From Bacteroidales bacterium (GTDB taxonomy: Bacteria; Bacteroidota; Bacteroidia; Bacteroidales; JAGOPY01), in contig JAGOPY010000006.1 in the NCBI GenBank assembly GCA_017991835.1, positions 129,637 to 193,636 on the forward strand: a stretch of DNA of 64,000 nt, read 5' to 3'. This document shows positions 19,341 through 26,852 of this stretch, piece after piece. The notes below the pieces were generated by a model. That model did not search any database and had not been told where the DNA came from. It saw nothing but the letters and a program-made list of their open reading frames with translations. The number at the start of each line of letters is the position of its first letter. Position 1 is the stretch's first letter. The translations under genes were made by a program, and so were the position numbers.

Positions 19341-21584
19341 TCAGTGATTTACCATGATCTTCTTAACAGTATGACCTGAAGGCCTTGATATTTTCAGAAA
19401 GTAAATTCCCGGATTCAGTTTGCTCGTTTCAATTGTTATCCCGTTGTCAGGATCGATGTTCTCAATGCGTTTAACAATAGCTTCCCCGTTTGGACTCAGC
19501 AATAAGACACTTACTTCTTCCTCAACGGTTGATGTAACGTTAAAGTAATGTACCGCAGGATTAGGGTATATGGATATGGTATTATCATATGTATCTGATG
19601 GTTCTGCATTTTGTTCAATGTTGATCATATGGCACACGGAGTCCACCCCGCAGTCATTCCATACCGTTAGGCATACCTCGTATGTTCCCGGATTATCATA
19701 GATATGCCAGGGTTCATTAAGATCCGAATAATAACCATCGCCGAAATCCCAGTACAAAGATTCACCGTGAAGCGACTGGTCATGGAAAAATACTGAAAAA
19801 TCTTCCTTTTCAAATGTATAAACTGCAATCGGATCCTGGCAGATGGAATAGGTGATCACCAGTTTAGGCTTGTTCTCAACGGTGTCGGTATAATCGCTGG
19901 ATGCAAAAAGCAGGCAGCGGTAATATTCTTCATGGATCAACCTGAACAACAGCCCGTGGTAAGTTTCAGGCTCGTTGTACAACCTGGTGATGACTTCCGT
20001 TACATCAATATTGGTGTAGTCCTGGAATTCCTCAACACTTTGAGGAATGTAAACCTGGTATTGGCTGGTTGTTGCCGGTTGATTATTCCAGGTAACTTCC
20101 ATCTCTTCCCAGGGCTCTGTGATCAGTTGCAGCCAGGCATCGTTCTCACCTGTATGGCCGTAAAATGTAGGTTCTTTGTTAGCAAAATAGAGATTGAGTC
20201 TTGCGTCTTCAATCACCGCATTTTCCGGCAATACGGAAAGGTCGTATTCAACCAGCGCCCTGTTTGTGCCTGGTTCTCCGGAATGCGTCCAGGCGGCTGC
20301 TTTGAAGATGGGTGAATTTCCATAATTATTGCCGGGAAGAATGGTGTTGATCTGAGCGTCTTTCCCTTCCTCTCCCGGCTGGATCTCAATGGTGACGGTT
20401 GATACAGTGTATGATACTTCGAGTTTCGGGTGTAGTTCCGCCGATTCTGCATAATCACCTGATGCGAACAAAAGACATTTGTATATGCTTTCGTCTGCCA
20501 GGCGCAGCAGCAATCCGTGATACTGTCCGGGTTGTTCGAATTGCTTGGAGATCAGGTTTGTAACGTCAATATTTGTAAAATCCTGGTAAGGATCGGTACT
20601 GGCCGGCAGGCTTACCTGGAAATCCGTTGTGGTTTCGGGTTGGTTGGCCCAGGTTACACCATCCTCTTCCCAGGGTTCCGTAATTAACCGGAGAATACTT
20701 TCGTTTTCACCGGTATGCCCTTCGATCAGGTTCTCCTGGCTGACAAAGTACAGACTGAGACGTGCATCGGTGATGGTGGCATTTGCCGGGATGACTGATA
20801 AATCAAATTCTACCATCGAACGGGTTGTGCAAATTTCTTTGTAGTGCGACCAGGCCATGCAGGTGAATTTGGGGCTGTTTCCAAAATGATACAAGGGGTA
20901 TGCGCTCCAGACCAGTGCGTCTTTCCCTTCCTGTCCGGGTTGAATGACAATAGTGTTTGATTCGCTGGTATAGGTGATTTCCAGCCTGGGACGCATAGAT
21001 ATCGTGTCAGAATAATCACCCGAAGCAAAAAGTATGCACCGGTAAGGATTTTCATTTTGCAACCGCATCATGATCCCGTGGTATTCTTCCGGTGATGTCA
21101 GCAGGGACTGTATCAGTCCAGTGATGTCAATATCCGTATAATCCATATAAGGCGCTTCGCTCTGGGGCAGATAAACCTGGTTTTCTGCGGTGGTGGCGGG
21201 CTGTGTGTTCCAGGTGACCGTTGCCTCGTCCCAGGGTTCTGTGACCAGGCTGAGGGTTGCGCTGTTCTGGCCTGTATGCCCCATGAAATTGGGTTCCAGG
21301 CAAAGGAAATAGAGGTTCAGCTTTGCACTGGTAATAACGGCGTTTTCCGGTATCTCAGACAGGTCGAAATCAATCAGGGCCCTGTTGATGCCCGGTTCAC
21401 CGCCATGCGTCCATCCCGAAGCAAGGAATTTAGGCGTGTTGCCGAAATTCATGTTTGGGGCATAGCTCCACACTAATGCGTCTTTCCCTTCCGGGCCGGG
21501 CTGGATAATGATTGTGTTTTGTGCGAAATTGACGGTTTGGATAAAAAACAAAAAGAAAACCATCAGAAAAATAATCTTTTTCAT
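19341..21584 (-). CDS. secreted protein with three CBM96/DNRLRE-like repeats, a PKD domain and a T9SS type A tail
   Basis: 747 residues. Signal peptide 1-21 (MKKIIFLMVFFLFFIQTVNF). Three ~190-residue repeats each open with an IQPGxEGKDA motif, followed by an FGN(T/S)PxF strand and xxFDLSxIPxNAxI; this matches the DNRLRE/CBM96 carbohydrate-binding family. A PKD domain follows (around YWDFGDGYYSDLNEPWHIY), then a C-terminal sorting domain from SIYPNPAVHYF to KKIMVNH. It is probably exported by T9SS and held at the cell surface, where it may bind polysaccharide. No catalytic domain is seen. Followed after 117 bp by the YfhO gene on the same strand. Confidence 0.85.
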   Translation of the reverse strand: MKKIIFLMVFFLFFIQTVNFAQNTIIIQPGPEGKDALVWSYAPNMNFGNTPKFLASGWTHGGEPGINRALIDFDLSEIPENAVITSAKLNLYFLCLEPNFMGHTGQNSATLSLVTEPWDEATVTWNTQPATTAENQVYLPQSEAPYMDYTDIDITGLIQSLLTSPEEYHGIMMRLQNENPYRCILFASGDYSDTISMRPRLEITYTSESNTIVIQPGQEGKDALVWSAYPLYHFGNSPKFTCMAWSHYKEICTTRSMVEFDLSVIPANATITDARLSLYFVSQENLIEGHTGENESILRLITEPWEEDGVTWANQPETTTDFQVSLPASTDPYQDFTNIDVTNLISKQFEQPGQYHGLLLRLADESIYKCLLFASGDYAESAELHPKLEVSYTVSTVTIEIQPGEEGKDAQINTILPGNNYGNSPIFKAAAWTHSGEPGTNRALVEYDLSVLPENAVIEDARLNLYFANKEPTFYGHTGENDAWLQLITEPWEEMEVTWNNQPATTSQYQVYIPQSVEEFQDYTNIDVTEVITRLYNEPETYHGLLFRLIHEEYYRCLLFASSDYTDTVENKPKLVITYSICQDPIAVYTFEKEDFSVFFHDQSLHGESLYWDFGDGYYSDLNEPWHIYDNPGTYEVCLTVWNDCGVDSVCHMINIEQNAEPSDTYDNTISIYPNPAVHYFNVTSTVEEEVSVLLLSPNGEAIVKRIENIDPDNGITIETSKLNPGIYFLKISRPSGHTVKKIMVNH

Positions 21585-21651
21585 GGCGTTTGGTTTTATC
21601 AGATAAGGCTATAAATATAGACAGGAACTTAATACAAAGAGTTGCACTGGC

Positions 21652-21690
21652 AAAAAAAAAGAAGATAACCATGATTATCTTCTTTTCGGG
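21652..21690 (-). terminator. intrinsic terminator of rpmH
   Basis: Stem GAAGATAA (21661-21668) / TTATCTTC (21675-21682), 6-nt loop, extendable by A/T pairs, followed on the minus strand by nine T (complement of A at 21652-21660). It lies 30 bp beyond the rpmH stop. On the plus strand only a four-T run follows, so it works mainly for rpmH. Confidence 0.85.
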
Positions 21691-21712
21691 TTCCTGATAT
21701 TTTAAAAGGATT

Positions 21713-21862
21713 CTATCTTTTTTCGTCGGATACGGTCAGTTTTTTTCTGCCGGTAGCCCTTCTGTTTGAAAGAACCTTGCGGCCGTTCTTGGTCGACATC
21801 CTTTCCCTGAAACCGTGTTTGTTCTTGCGTTTCCTTACCGATGGCTGAAATGTTCTTTTCAT
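21713..21862 (-). CDS. rpmH: 50S ribosomal protein L34
   Basis: 49 residues: [20 protein letters not shown] at the start, then [20 protein letters not shown] and a short LTVSDEKR tail. L34 is a small, basic large-subunit protein. Here it is not next to dnaA or rnpA but stands alone with its own promoter (21884-21914) and terminator. The five residues before it end are typical for Bacteroidota. Confidence 0.96.
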   Translation of the reverse strand: MKRTFQPSVRKRKNKHGFRERMSTKNGRKVLSNRRATGRKKLTVSDEKR

Positions 21863-21883
21863 CACTTCTCAATTTTGGAGGTG

Positions 21884-21914
21884 CAAAAGTACAATTTAAT
21901 TTTGATTTACCAAA
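21884..21914 (-). promoter_or_regulatory. Bacteroidetes-type promoter of rpmH
   Basis: On the minus strand TTTG (21911-21914) is followed by exactly 19 nt and then TACTTTTG (21884-21891) plus C. This is a full match to the Bacteroidetes primary-sigma promoter, -33 TTTG and -7 TAnnTTTG. The -7 box ends 22 nt before the ATG, giving a leader of roughly 12-16 nt. Confidence 0.85.
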
Positions 21915-21937
21915 TAAAATCCTCCCGACTTTGTAAT

Positions 21938-22666
21938 TTATTTTTTAATGGCGAAAACCATAATGGAGGTTGCTTTGAAAGGCAGCCTCGTAGTATCGGT
22001 ATTAAAGAGATACCTGATGACGAATCTTTTCAGCCCTCCTTCAGGTAAAACATCCATAGGAGCAGTCACGTAATATATTTCCAGCACATGGAACCCGTGT
22101 TTTTGCAACAGCTTCCTGATCCTGCGCTTTGTGTAAATCCTGGCGTTTGCGAACTTCTCATGTACAGGCCGGGGCAGCCAGGAGAACAAAGGGACCCTGT
22201 TCCAGGGGATTTTGTTAAGACCGGGTATATTCGCACCATGCGTTTCAAAGATCCACCATTTATTGGGGACCGAAACCGCGATGATTCCGCCCGGTTTAAG
22301 GGCTTTGTAAAAGTTCTCCAGGTTTTCCTCCTGAAGATGTTCTATTACCTCAAAACTGATGATACGGTCGAATTGATTTTCCGGTCTTTCTTTTGTGATA
22401 TCGGACACATAGAACCGGTAGTTATCTCCGTCGTCTGGTTTGAATTCTACGTCAATGCCTGTACAACTCCTGAAATCGTTATGCAGCGCGATAACAGAGG
22501 CTCCGTTTCCACAACCGATATCCAGCATCGTTTTATCCTTACCCGTAAATCCCGGGAACTCCCGCACAAGTTTTATACGCCGGTGAACAATCCGGTCATC
22601 GGCATCCGCCGGGCGCCCCAGAAAATGATCATCTTTGAAAAGCTCTTTCGGGATCCTTTTGCTCAT
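21938..22666 (-). CDS. class I SAM-dependent methyltransferase
   Basis: 242 residues from the ATG at 22666 (MSKRIPKELFKDDHFLG). The frame stays open up to 22957, but that extension lies inside pepD and has an unnatural Arg/Pro-rich composition, so it is rejected. Motif I is MLDIGCGNGASVIAL, then CTGIDVEF, FDRIISFEVIEHLQEEN and the post-motif GGIIAVSVPNKWW. Likely an O- or C-methyltransferase; substrate unknown. It starts 17 bp after the pepD stop and is probably co-transcribed with it. Confidence 0.83.
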   Translation of the reverse strand: MSKRIPKELFKDDHFLGRPADADDRIVHRRIKLVREFPGFTGKDKTMLDIGCGNGASVIALHNDFRSCTGIDVEFKPDDGDNYRFYVSDITKERPENQFDRIISFEVIEHLQEENLENFYKALKPGGIIAVSVPNKWWIFETHGANIPGLNKIPWNRVPLFSWLPRPVHEKFANARIYTKRRIRKLLQKHGFHVLEIYYVTAPMDVLPEGGLKRFVIRYLFNTDTTRLPFKATSIMVFAIKK

Positions 22667-22683
22667 CTCAGCGATAAGATATG

Positions 22684-24153
22684 CTATGCAGGGTTTTTCA
22701 CCGGGCAGTGCTCCAGCGTCTTTACCAGGTAATCCCAGAACAGGCCGACGGAGGCGATATGCACCTTTTCGTCGGGGGAGTGCGGGCCGCGGATGGTCGG
22801 GCCGAATGAGATCATGTCCCAGTGCGGGTATTGCGCGCCGAGGATACCGCACTCGAGCCCGGCGTGGATCACCTTGACGGCCGGAACCTTCCCGAAATGG
22901 ACCCGGTAAACCTCTTTCATGGTCTCCAGGATAGGGGAGTGGATATTGGGTTTCCAACCCGGGTATTCGCCCGAAACCTCCGTTTTGGCTCCTGCCTGGG
23001 TGAAGATGGCCGACATCTGTTCGGCCAGCTTCATCTTGTTCTCATCTACCGAACTGCGCAGCAGGCAGGCGACAAACACTTTGCCCTCCTTCAATTTGAC
23101 GATGGCCAGGTTTGTGGAGGTCTCCACCACCTCGGGCATGTCTTTGATCATCGAGATCATTCCGTTGGGCGCCTGGTCGAGCGCATTGTACAGTTTGTTC
23201 TGCACCTCTTCTTCCATCAGGTGAGTGGGCATTTTGGTGGAATTGACCGTGATCATCAGGCCCGGGTCGGCCTGGCCGAACATGGTCTTGGCATTCTCTT
23301 CAAATGCAGCCACAAAGTTTTTGAAATCTTCTTTCCGGGATTCGGGTACCACAACCGTCGCAAAAGCCTCACGCGGGATGGCATTGCGCAAATTGCCCCC
23401 TTCCACTTGTGCCAGGCGCACGCCGAATTTTTCACCGGCCTGCATCAGCAACTGGTTCAGGATCTTGTTGGCATTGCCCCGTCCAAGGTTGATATCCAGA
23501 CCAGAGTGCCCGCCCCGCAGCCCGGTCAGGCTGATACGGTACGGCGCCACAAACGGGGGAACTTCAACCTCTTTGTAGCTGAAGTCGGCTGTTACATCCA
23601 CGCCACCGGCGCAACCAATGTACAACTCGCCCTCGTCCTCCGAATCGAGGTTCAGCAGGATATCGCCTTTCAGCAACCCTGGTTTCAGGCCATTGGCTCC
23701 GGTCATCCCGGTCTCTTCGTCGCAGGTGAACAGCGCTTCGATCGGGCCGTGTGCCATATCTTTCGACGCCAGGATCGTCATGATCGCCGCTGCGCCTATT
23801 CCGTTGTCGCTTCCCAGGGTCGTCCCTTTGGCTTTCACCCATTCTCCGTCGATCACCGCAGTGATCGGGTCTTTCTCGAAATCGTGCTGGGTCGCTGTGT
23901 TCTTCTGCGGCACCATGTCCAGGTGGGCCTGCAGGATGATCCCTTTCCGGTCTTCCATCCCGGGGGTGGCCGGCTTGCGGATGATAATATTGCCCACCTT
24001 GTCGCGGAATGTCTCCAGTCCGGCCTCATCGCCGAATTCCAGCATGAACTGCTGTATTTTTTCTTCATGCTTCGAAGGCCTCGGTACCCGGGTCAACCTG
24101 TAAAAGTTCTCCCATACCGCCTTCGGTTCCAGTTTCTTAATCTCTTCGCTCAT
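22684..24153 (-). CDS. pepD: cytosolic non-specific dipeptidase / aminoacyl-histidine dipeptidase (M20)
   Basis: 489 residues, the family's usual length. Hydrolyses dipeptides such as Xaa-His in the cytoplasm with two metal ions. Metal and catalytic motifs are in place: ILQAHLDMVPQKN (His, Asp), TLGSDNGIGAA (Asp), FTCDEETGMTGA (Glu-Glu) and VIHAGLECG near the C-terminus. The lid domain with GGHSGLDINLGRGNA is intact. An MFS transporter lies upstream, with a 208-bp octamer array in between. Confidence 0.95.
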   Translation of the reverse strand: MSEEIKKLEPKAVWENFYRLTRVPRPSKHEEKIQQFMLEFGDEAGLETFRDKVGNIIIRKPATPGMEDRKGIILQAHLDMVPQKNTATQHDFEKDPITAVIDGEWVKAKGTTLGSDNGIGAAAIMTILASKDMAHGPIEALFTCDEETGMTGANGLKPGLLKGDILLNLDSEDEGELYIGCAGGVDVTADFSYKEVEVPPFVAPYRISLTGLRGGHSGLDINLGRGNANKILNQLLMQAGEKFGVRLAQVEGGNLRNAIPREAFATVVVPESRKEDFKNFVAAFEENAKTMFGQADPGLMITVNSTKMPTHLMEEEVQNKLYNALDQAPNGMISMIKDMPEVVETSTNLAIVKLKEGKVFVACLLRSSVDENKMKLAEQMSAIFTQAGAKTEVSGEYPGWKPNIHSPILETMKEVYRVHFGKVPAVKVIHAGLECGILGAQYPHWDMISFGPTIRGPHSPDEKVHIASVGLFWDYLVKTLEHCPVKNPA

Positions 24154-24161
24154 ATCGTAAA

Positions 24162-24369
24162 TGTTTCAGTGTTTCAGTGTTCCAGTGTTCAATTGTTCAA
24201 TTGTTCAATTGTTCAATTGTTCAATAGTTCAATTGTTCAATAGTTCAATTGTTCAATTGTTCAATAGTTCAATTGTTATACTGTTAAAATATTAAATCGT
24301 TAAGTCGTCAAATCGTCAAATCGTCAAATCGTCAAATCCTCAAATCTTCAAATCGTCAAATCTTCCAAC
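24162..24369. repeat. 26-unit octamer array between the MFS gene and pepD
   Basis: The whole gap is a degenerate tandem array in one unbroken 8-bp register. It starts with TGTTTCAG units, passes through eleven TGTTCAAT/AGTTCAAT units, then a short transition (TGTTATAC, TGTTAAAA, TATTAAAT, CGTTAAGT) into CGTCAAAT units. Neighbouring units are more alike than distant ones. The array replaces the region where a pepD promoter would be expected, leaving 8 bp before the pepD start. Unit sequence and lack of spacers rule out CRISPR. Confidence 0.93.
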
Positions 24370-24377
24370 CCTTGTTC

Positions 24378-25778
24378 TCATCTTTTATTCGGCAATTCCA
24401 GCCCGTATTGCTTGCGTTTGTCTTCCCTTTTCAGGAGATACCCCAGGAAGATGGCGGCCATTCCCAGTCCGGAAAAGATCAGCATCGGAACGGTATAGTT
24501 GTATGTTGCGGTCAGGTCGCCTGCCTGGATCTTTTCAGCCACGCCGGGGTTGACGGCTTTCAGCACGATGCCGATCAGCCAGGGAATAAACCAGAGGCCG
24601 ATGTTCTGTATCCAGAAAACAAGGGCATACGCCGATCCAAGGTAACGGTCTTCAACAATCTTTGGTACCGAAGGCCACATGGATGCCGGAACCAGCGAAA
24701 AAGCCACGCCGAGCACCATGATGGCGATTATAGCCAGGGCCATGTTCAGCGGCGCCAGCGCAAAGGTCAGGTGGGCGATGGTCAGCAGGGCGGCGCCGTA
24801 AATCATCAGGCTGGCCCCTTTTCCTTTCCGGTCCAGATAATTACCGATAATCGGGGTGAGGATAATGGTTCCCACAGGCAAAAGGCCGCTGATGTATCCG
24901 GCAGCCAGATTGCTGATCCCAAGCCTGTTCTGCATCATGTTGACGGCATATTTCAGGAAGGGGAAAACACCGCAATAGAACAGGACGCAAAGCAGGGAGA
25001 TGAGAAGGAATCCCCGGTTGGTCAGAATTTTTCCAAGGTCGCTCAGGCGGAATTCTTCGGCAGGCTCTTCCGATTTGTTCGTATTATCCTGCTTGTCGAG
25101 TTTGGCATCCATAAAAATGTATGTCAGGAAAGTCAGGAACCCGATGGCCAGCAGTCCCAGTCCGAACCAGATCGACTTTATAGGATCCTCGCCCGGTTTT
25201 CCGGCGCCGGCGATGGCGGAGGAGAAGAAGAATGCCACCGAAGCGCCGAGGCGGGCTGTCGCCATCTCCATTCCCATGGCCAGGGCCAGCTCTTTGCCCC
25301 TGAACCACTTGACAATAGTCTTTGATACTGTGATCCCGGCCATTTCCACACCGATACCGAAAATGGCATATCCGATGGAAGCCACTTTTGCCGAAGCCGG
25401 CATGCTGGTCCAGAACGAATTGAAGAACTCATAGCCAAATCCGCCGTGATTGAAATAATCGGTCAGGCCGTAGTATTTGATCAGCCCTCCGACCAGCATT
25501 GTGGTGGCTGCCGTCATACCGGTAAAGCGGATACCCATTTTGTCGAGGATGATCCCGGAAATGATCAGGAAACCGAGAACGTTAAGCATGTACTCCGATC
25601 CGGAGAAGAATCCGTAAGTATCAGGCTGCCAGGTGTATTTCTTTTCAAGGAGCGATTGCAAAGGCGCCATCATATCGACAAAGAAATAGGCCGCCAGCAT
25701 GGTAAAAGCTACCAATCCCAGGGCAGTCCAGCGGGCTACCTTGGATTCTCTCAGGGTGTTTTGGATCATTTCAGTCAT
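24378..25778 (-). CDS. major facilitator superfamily transporter
   Basis: 466 residues with about 12 hydrophobic helices. The loop after helix 2 (GIILDKMGIRFTGM) and that after helix 8 (GNYLDRKGKGASLM) are MFS motif A-like. The substrate cannot be read from the sequence; the neighbour pepD makes a peptide or organic-acid role conceivable, but that is only context. Transcribed toward pepD. A near-match -7 box (TATCTTCG) lies at 25808-25815. Confidence 0.85.
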   Translation of the reverse strand: MTEMIQNTLRESKVARWTALGLVAFTMLAAYFFVDMMAPLQSLLEKKYTWQPDTYGFFSGSEYMLNVLGFLIISGIILDKMGIRFTGMTAATTMLVGGLIKYYGLTDYFNHGGFGYEFFNSFWTSMPASAKVASIGYAIFGIGVEMAGITVSKTIVKWFRGKELALAMGMEMATARLGASVAFFFSSAIAGAGKPGEDPIKSIWFGLGLLAIGFLTFLTYIFMDAKLDKQDNTNKSEEPAEEFRLSDLGKILTNRGFLLISLLCVLFYCGVFPFLKYAVNMMQNRLGISNLAAGYISGLLPVGTIILTPIIGNYLDRKGKGASLMIYGAALLTIAHLTFALAPLNMALAIIAIMVLGVAFSLVPASMWPSVPKIVEDRYLGSAYALVFWIQNIGLWFIPWLIGIVLKAVNPGVAEKIQAGDLTATYNYTVPMLIFSGLGMAAIFLGYLLKREDKRKQYGLELPNKR

Positions 25779-25844
25779 ATAGGTTTTGTTTAGGTTAAAA
25801 AGACAGGCGAAGATAATAAATTATTATATCGGGCAAGACGACAG

Positions 25845-26516
25845 CTAAAAAAGGTGAACAACCGCCTTGGTCTCAAAAAACGGCGCTGAGAAATAGTTGC
25901 CAAGGGGATAATTCTGGTATTCGATCCTTCGCCTGCCAGCGACTTCGCCTGATCGATTGTTCAATTGTTCAATTGTTCTATTGTTATATTCTTCTCCCGT
26001 CTCCATCCCTTTCAGATACAGAATACCGTTTATCATATCATTGAAGCCATCTTTCTTAATATTTTTAAACACCCAATCCACCATCTGATCCAGTGAAGCC
26101 ACGGCCCTGCTGACCACAAAATCATATTTATTCAGGTGCTCTTCAAGCCGCTGATGCTGAACCGTAATATTGGCAATCCCGGCAGCCGAGGCGATCTCCC
26201 TGACAACCATCAGCTTCTTTGCCGTGCTGTCGACCAGGTGAAAATGGACATCGGGAAACAGAATAGCCAGGGGAATTCCCGGAAATCCACCCCCGGTGCC
26301 TGCATCCAGGATGCGGGTGCCGGGCTTGAAAGTTATCACTTTTGCAATTCCCAGGGAATGAAGGATATGCCGTTCATACAGGTTATCGATATCCTGCCTG
26401 GATATGACATTGATCTTCGCATTCCATTCCGGGTATAGAATGCCGAGCTGCCTGAACTGATCCAGTTGCCCGGCAGCCAGGGAAGGAAAGTGGGAACCAA
26501 TCAGTTCAAAGTTCAA
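25845..26516 (-). CDS. rsmG: 16S rRNA (guanine527-N7)-methyltransferase RsmG, with repeat-derived start and insertion
   Basis: 223 residues. Methylates G527 of 16S rRNA. The family core is intact: WNAKINVISRQDIDNLYERH, RILDAGTGGGFPGIPLAI and FVVSRAVASLDQMVDWV. Two oddities. There is no in-frame ATG before the core; an in-frame TGA lies two codons upstream, so the start must be TTG at 26516 (or CTG at 26504), inside a heptamer array. Near the C-terminus an octamer array (25958-25989) encodes an inserted NNRTIEQLNNR stretch, followed by a normal family ending (FFETKAVVHLF). Expression level is uncertain, but the frame is intact. Confidence 0.9.
   Translation of the reverse strand: MNFELIGSHFPSLAAGQLDQFRQLGILYPEWNAKINVISRQDIDNLYERHILHSLGIAKVITFKPGTRILDAGTGGGFPGIPLAILFPDVHFHLVDSTAKKLMVVREIASAAGIANITVQHQRLEEHLNKYDFVVSRAVASLDQMVDWVFKNIKKDGFNDMINGILYLKGMETGEEYNNRTIEQLNNRSGEVAGRRRIEYQNYPLGNYFSAPFFETKAVVHLF
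25958..25989. repeat. octamer array inside rsmG
   Basis: Four 8-bp units: TGTTCAAT, TGTTCAAT, TGTTCTAT, TGTTATAT. The unit is identical to the main unit of the array at 24162-24369. It lies within the rsmG frame and encodes the inserted residues around TIEQLNN, apparently without breaking the gene. Confidence 0.9.
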
Positions 26517-26530
26517 AGTTCAAAGTTCAA
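26503..26530. repeat. heptamer array over the rsmG start
   Basis: Four exact AGTTCAA units (26503-26530); on the minus strand each reads TTGAACT and so offers a TTG codon. The apparent rsmG start at 26516 is one of these. One unit also supplies the in-frame TGA that closes the frame just upstream. Confidence 0.9.
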
Positions 26531-26619
26531 AGTTGATCACAAAGGTCGAAAAAAATCTTATCAGGAAACTATTCCTGCAGCCGACGTGACACTCGTCAGA
26601 AGGAAAACCCGGCAGGAAG

Positions 26620-26741
26620 AGGGTGTCGCAAAAAGTAAGATTTCTTTCAGAATAACTTCGTGTACCTTTGTGCCTTCTTCGTGGACCTCTGTGTAACAAT
26701 CATTTATAAATTCCACGAAGGTTTCACGGAGTTTCACGAGG
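26620..26741. repeat. palindromic CTTCGTG-type repeat, degraded copy
   Basis: Left end AGGGTGTCGCAAAAAGT (26620-26636) resembles the terminal inverted repeat of the copy at 41997-42125. The arms 26656-26685 and 26711-26741 are imperfect inverted repeats built from CTTCGTG / CTTTGTG / CTTCGTGGA blocks. No right-hand terminal repeat is found, so this copy looks eroded. No transposase frame is present. Confidence 0.7.
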
Positions 26742-26826
26742 CAGACCCATAGCCTTGGCAAGCCTTTTAACACGACAATGTGAATAAAACGATCCGATTG
26801 TCGCTGCCCGGCGGATAGATCACGGT

Positions 26827-26834
26827 TACATTTG
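26827..26834 (+). promoter_or_regulatory. -7 box (TACATTTG) of the glucosaminidase-LysM gene
   Basis: TACATTTG followed by C matches TAnnTTTG and ends 19 nt before the ATG. No convincing -33 element at 19-23 nt upstream (an ATTG stands 26 nt away). Confidence 0.5.
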
Positions 26835-26852
26835 CAAATTAGGGGTCGAAAA

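Larger units (their letters stand above)
26517..26852. other. 336-bp intergenic gap between rsmG and the LysM gene
   Basis: Divergent gap. From left to right: the rest of the heptamer array, about 90 bp with no recognised signal, a degraded palindromic repeat element (26620-26741), and the promoter box of the downstream gene (26827-26834). No open frame of credible composition and no RNA gene were recognised. Confidence 0.7.

Noticed and set aside
22667..22957. N-terminal extension of the methyltransferase frame
   Set aside because: Lies fully within pepD and is Arg/Pro-rich; the ATG at 22666 gives the family start.
22822..24243. Open frame of 473 residues on the plus strand
   Set aside because: It is antisense to pepD, whose catalytic motifs are all intact, and has His/Arg-rich nonsense composition.
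24162..24369. CRISPR-like periodic repeats
   Set aside because: Units are 8 bp, contiguous and drifting, with no spacers and no cas genes nearby.
24372..25325. Open frame of 317 residues on the plus strand
   Set aside because: Antisense shadow of the MFS transporter; no domain recognised.
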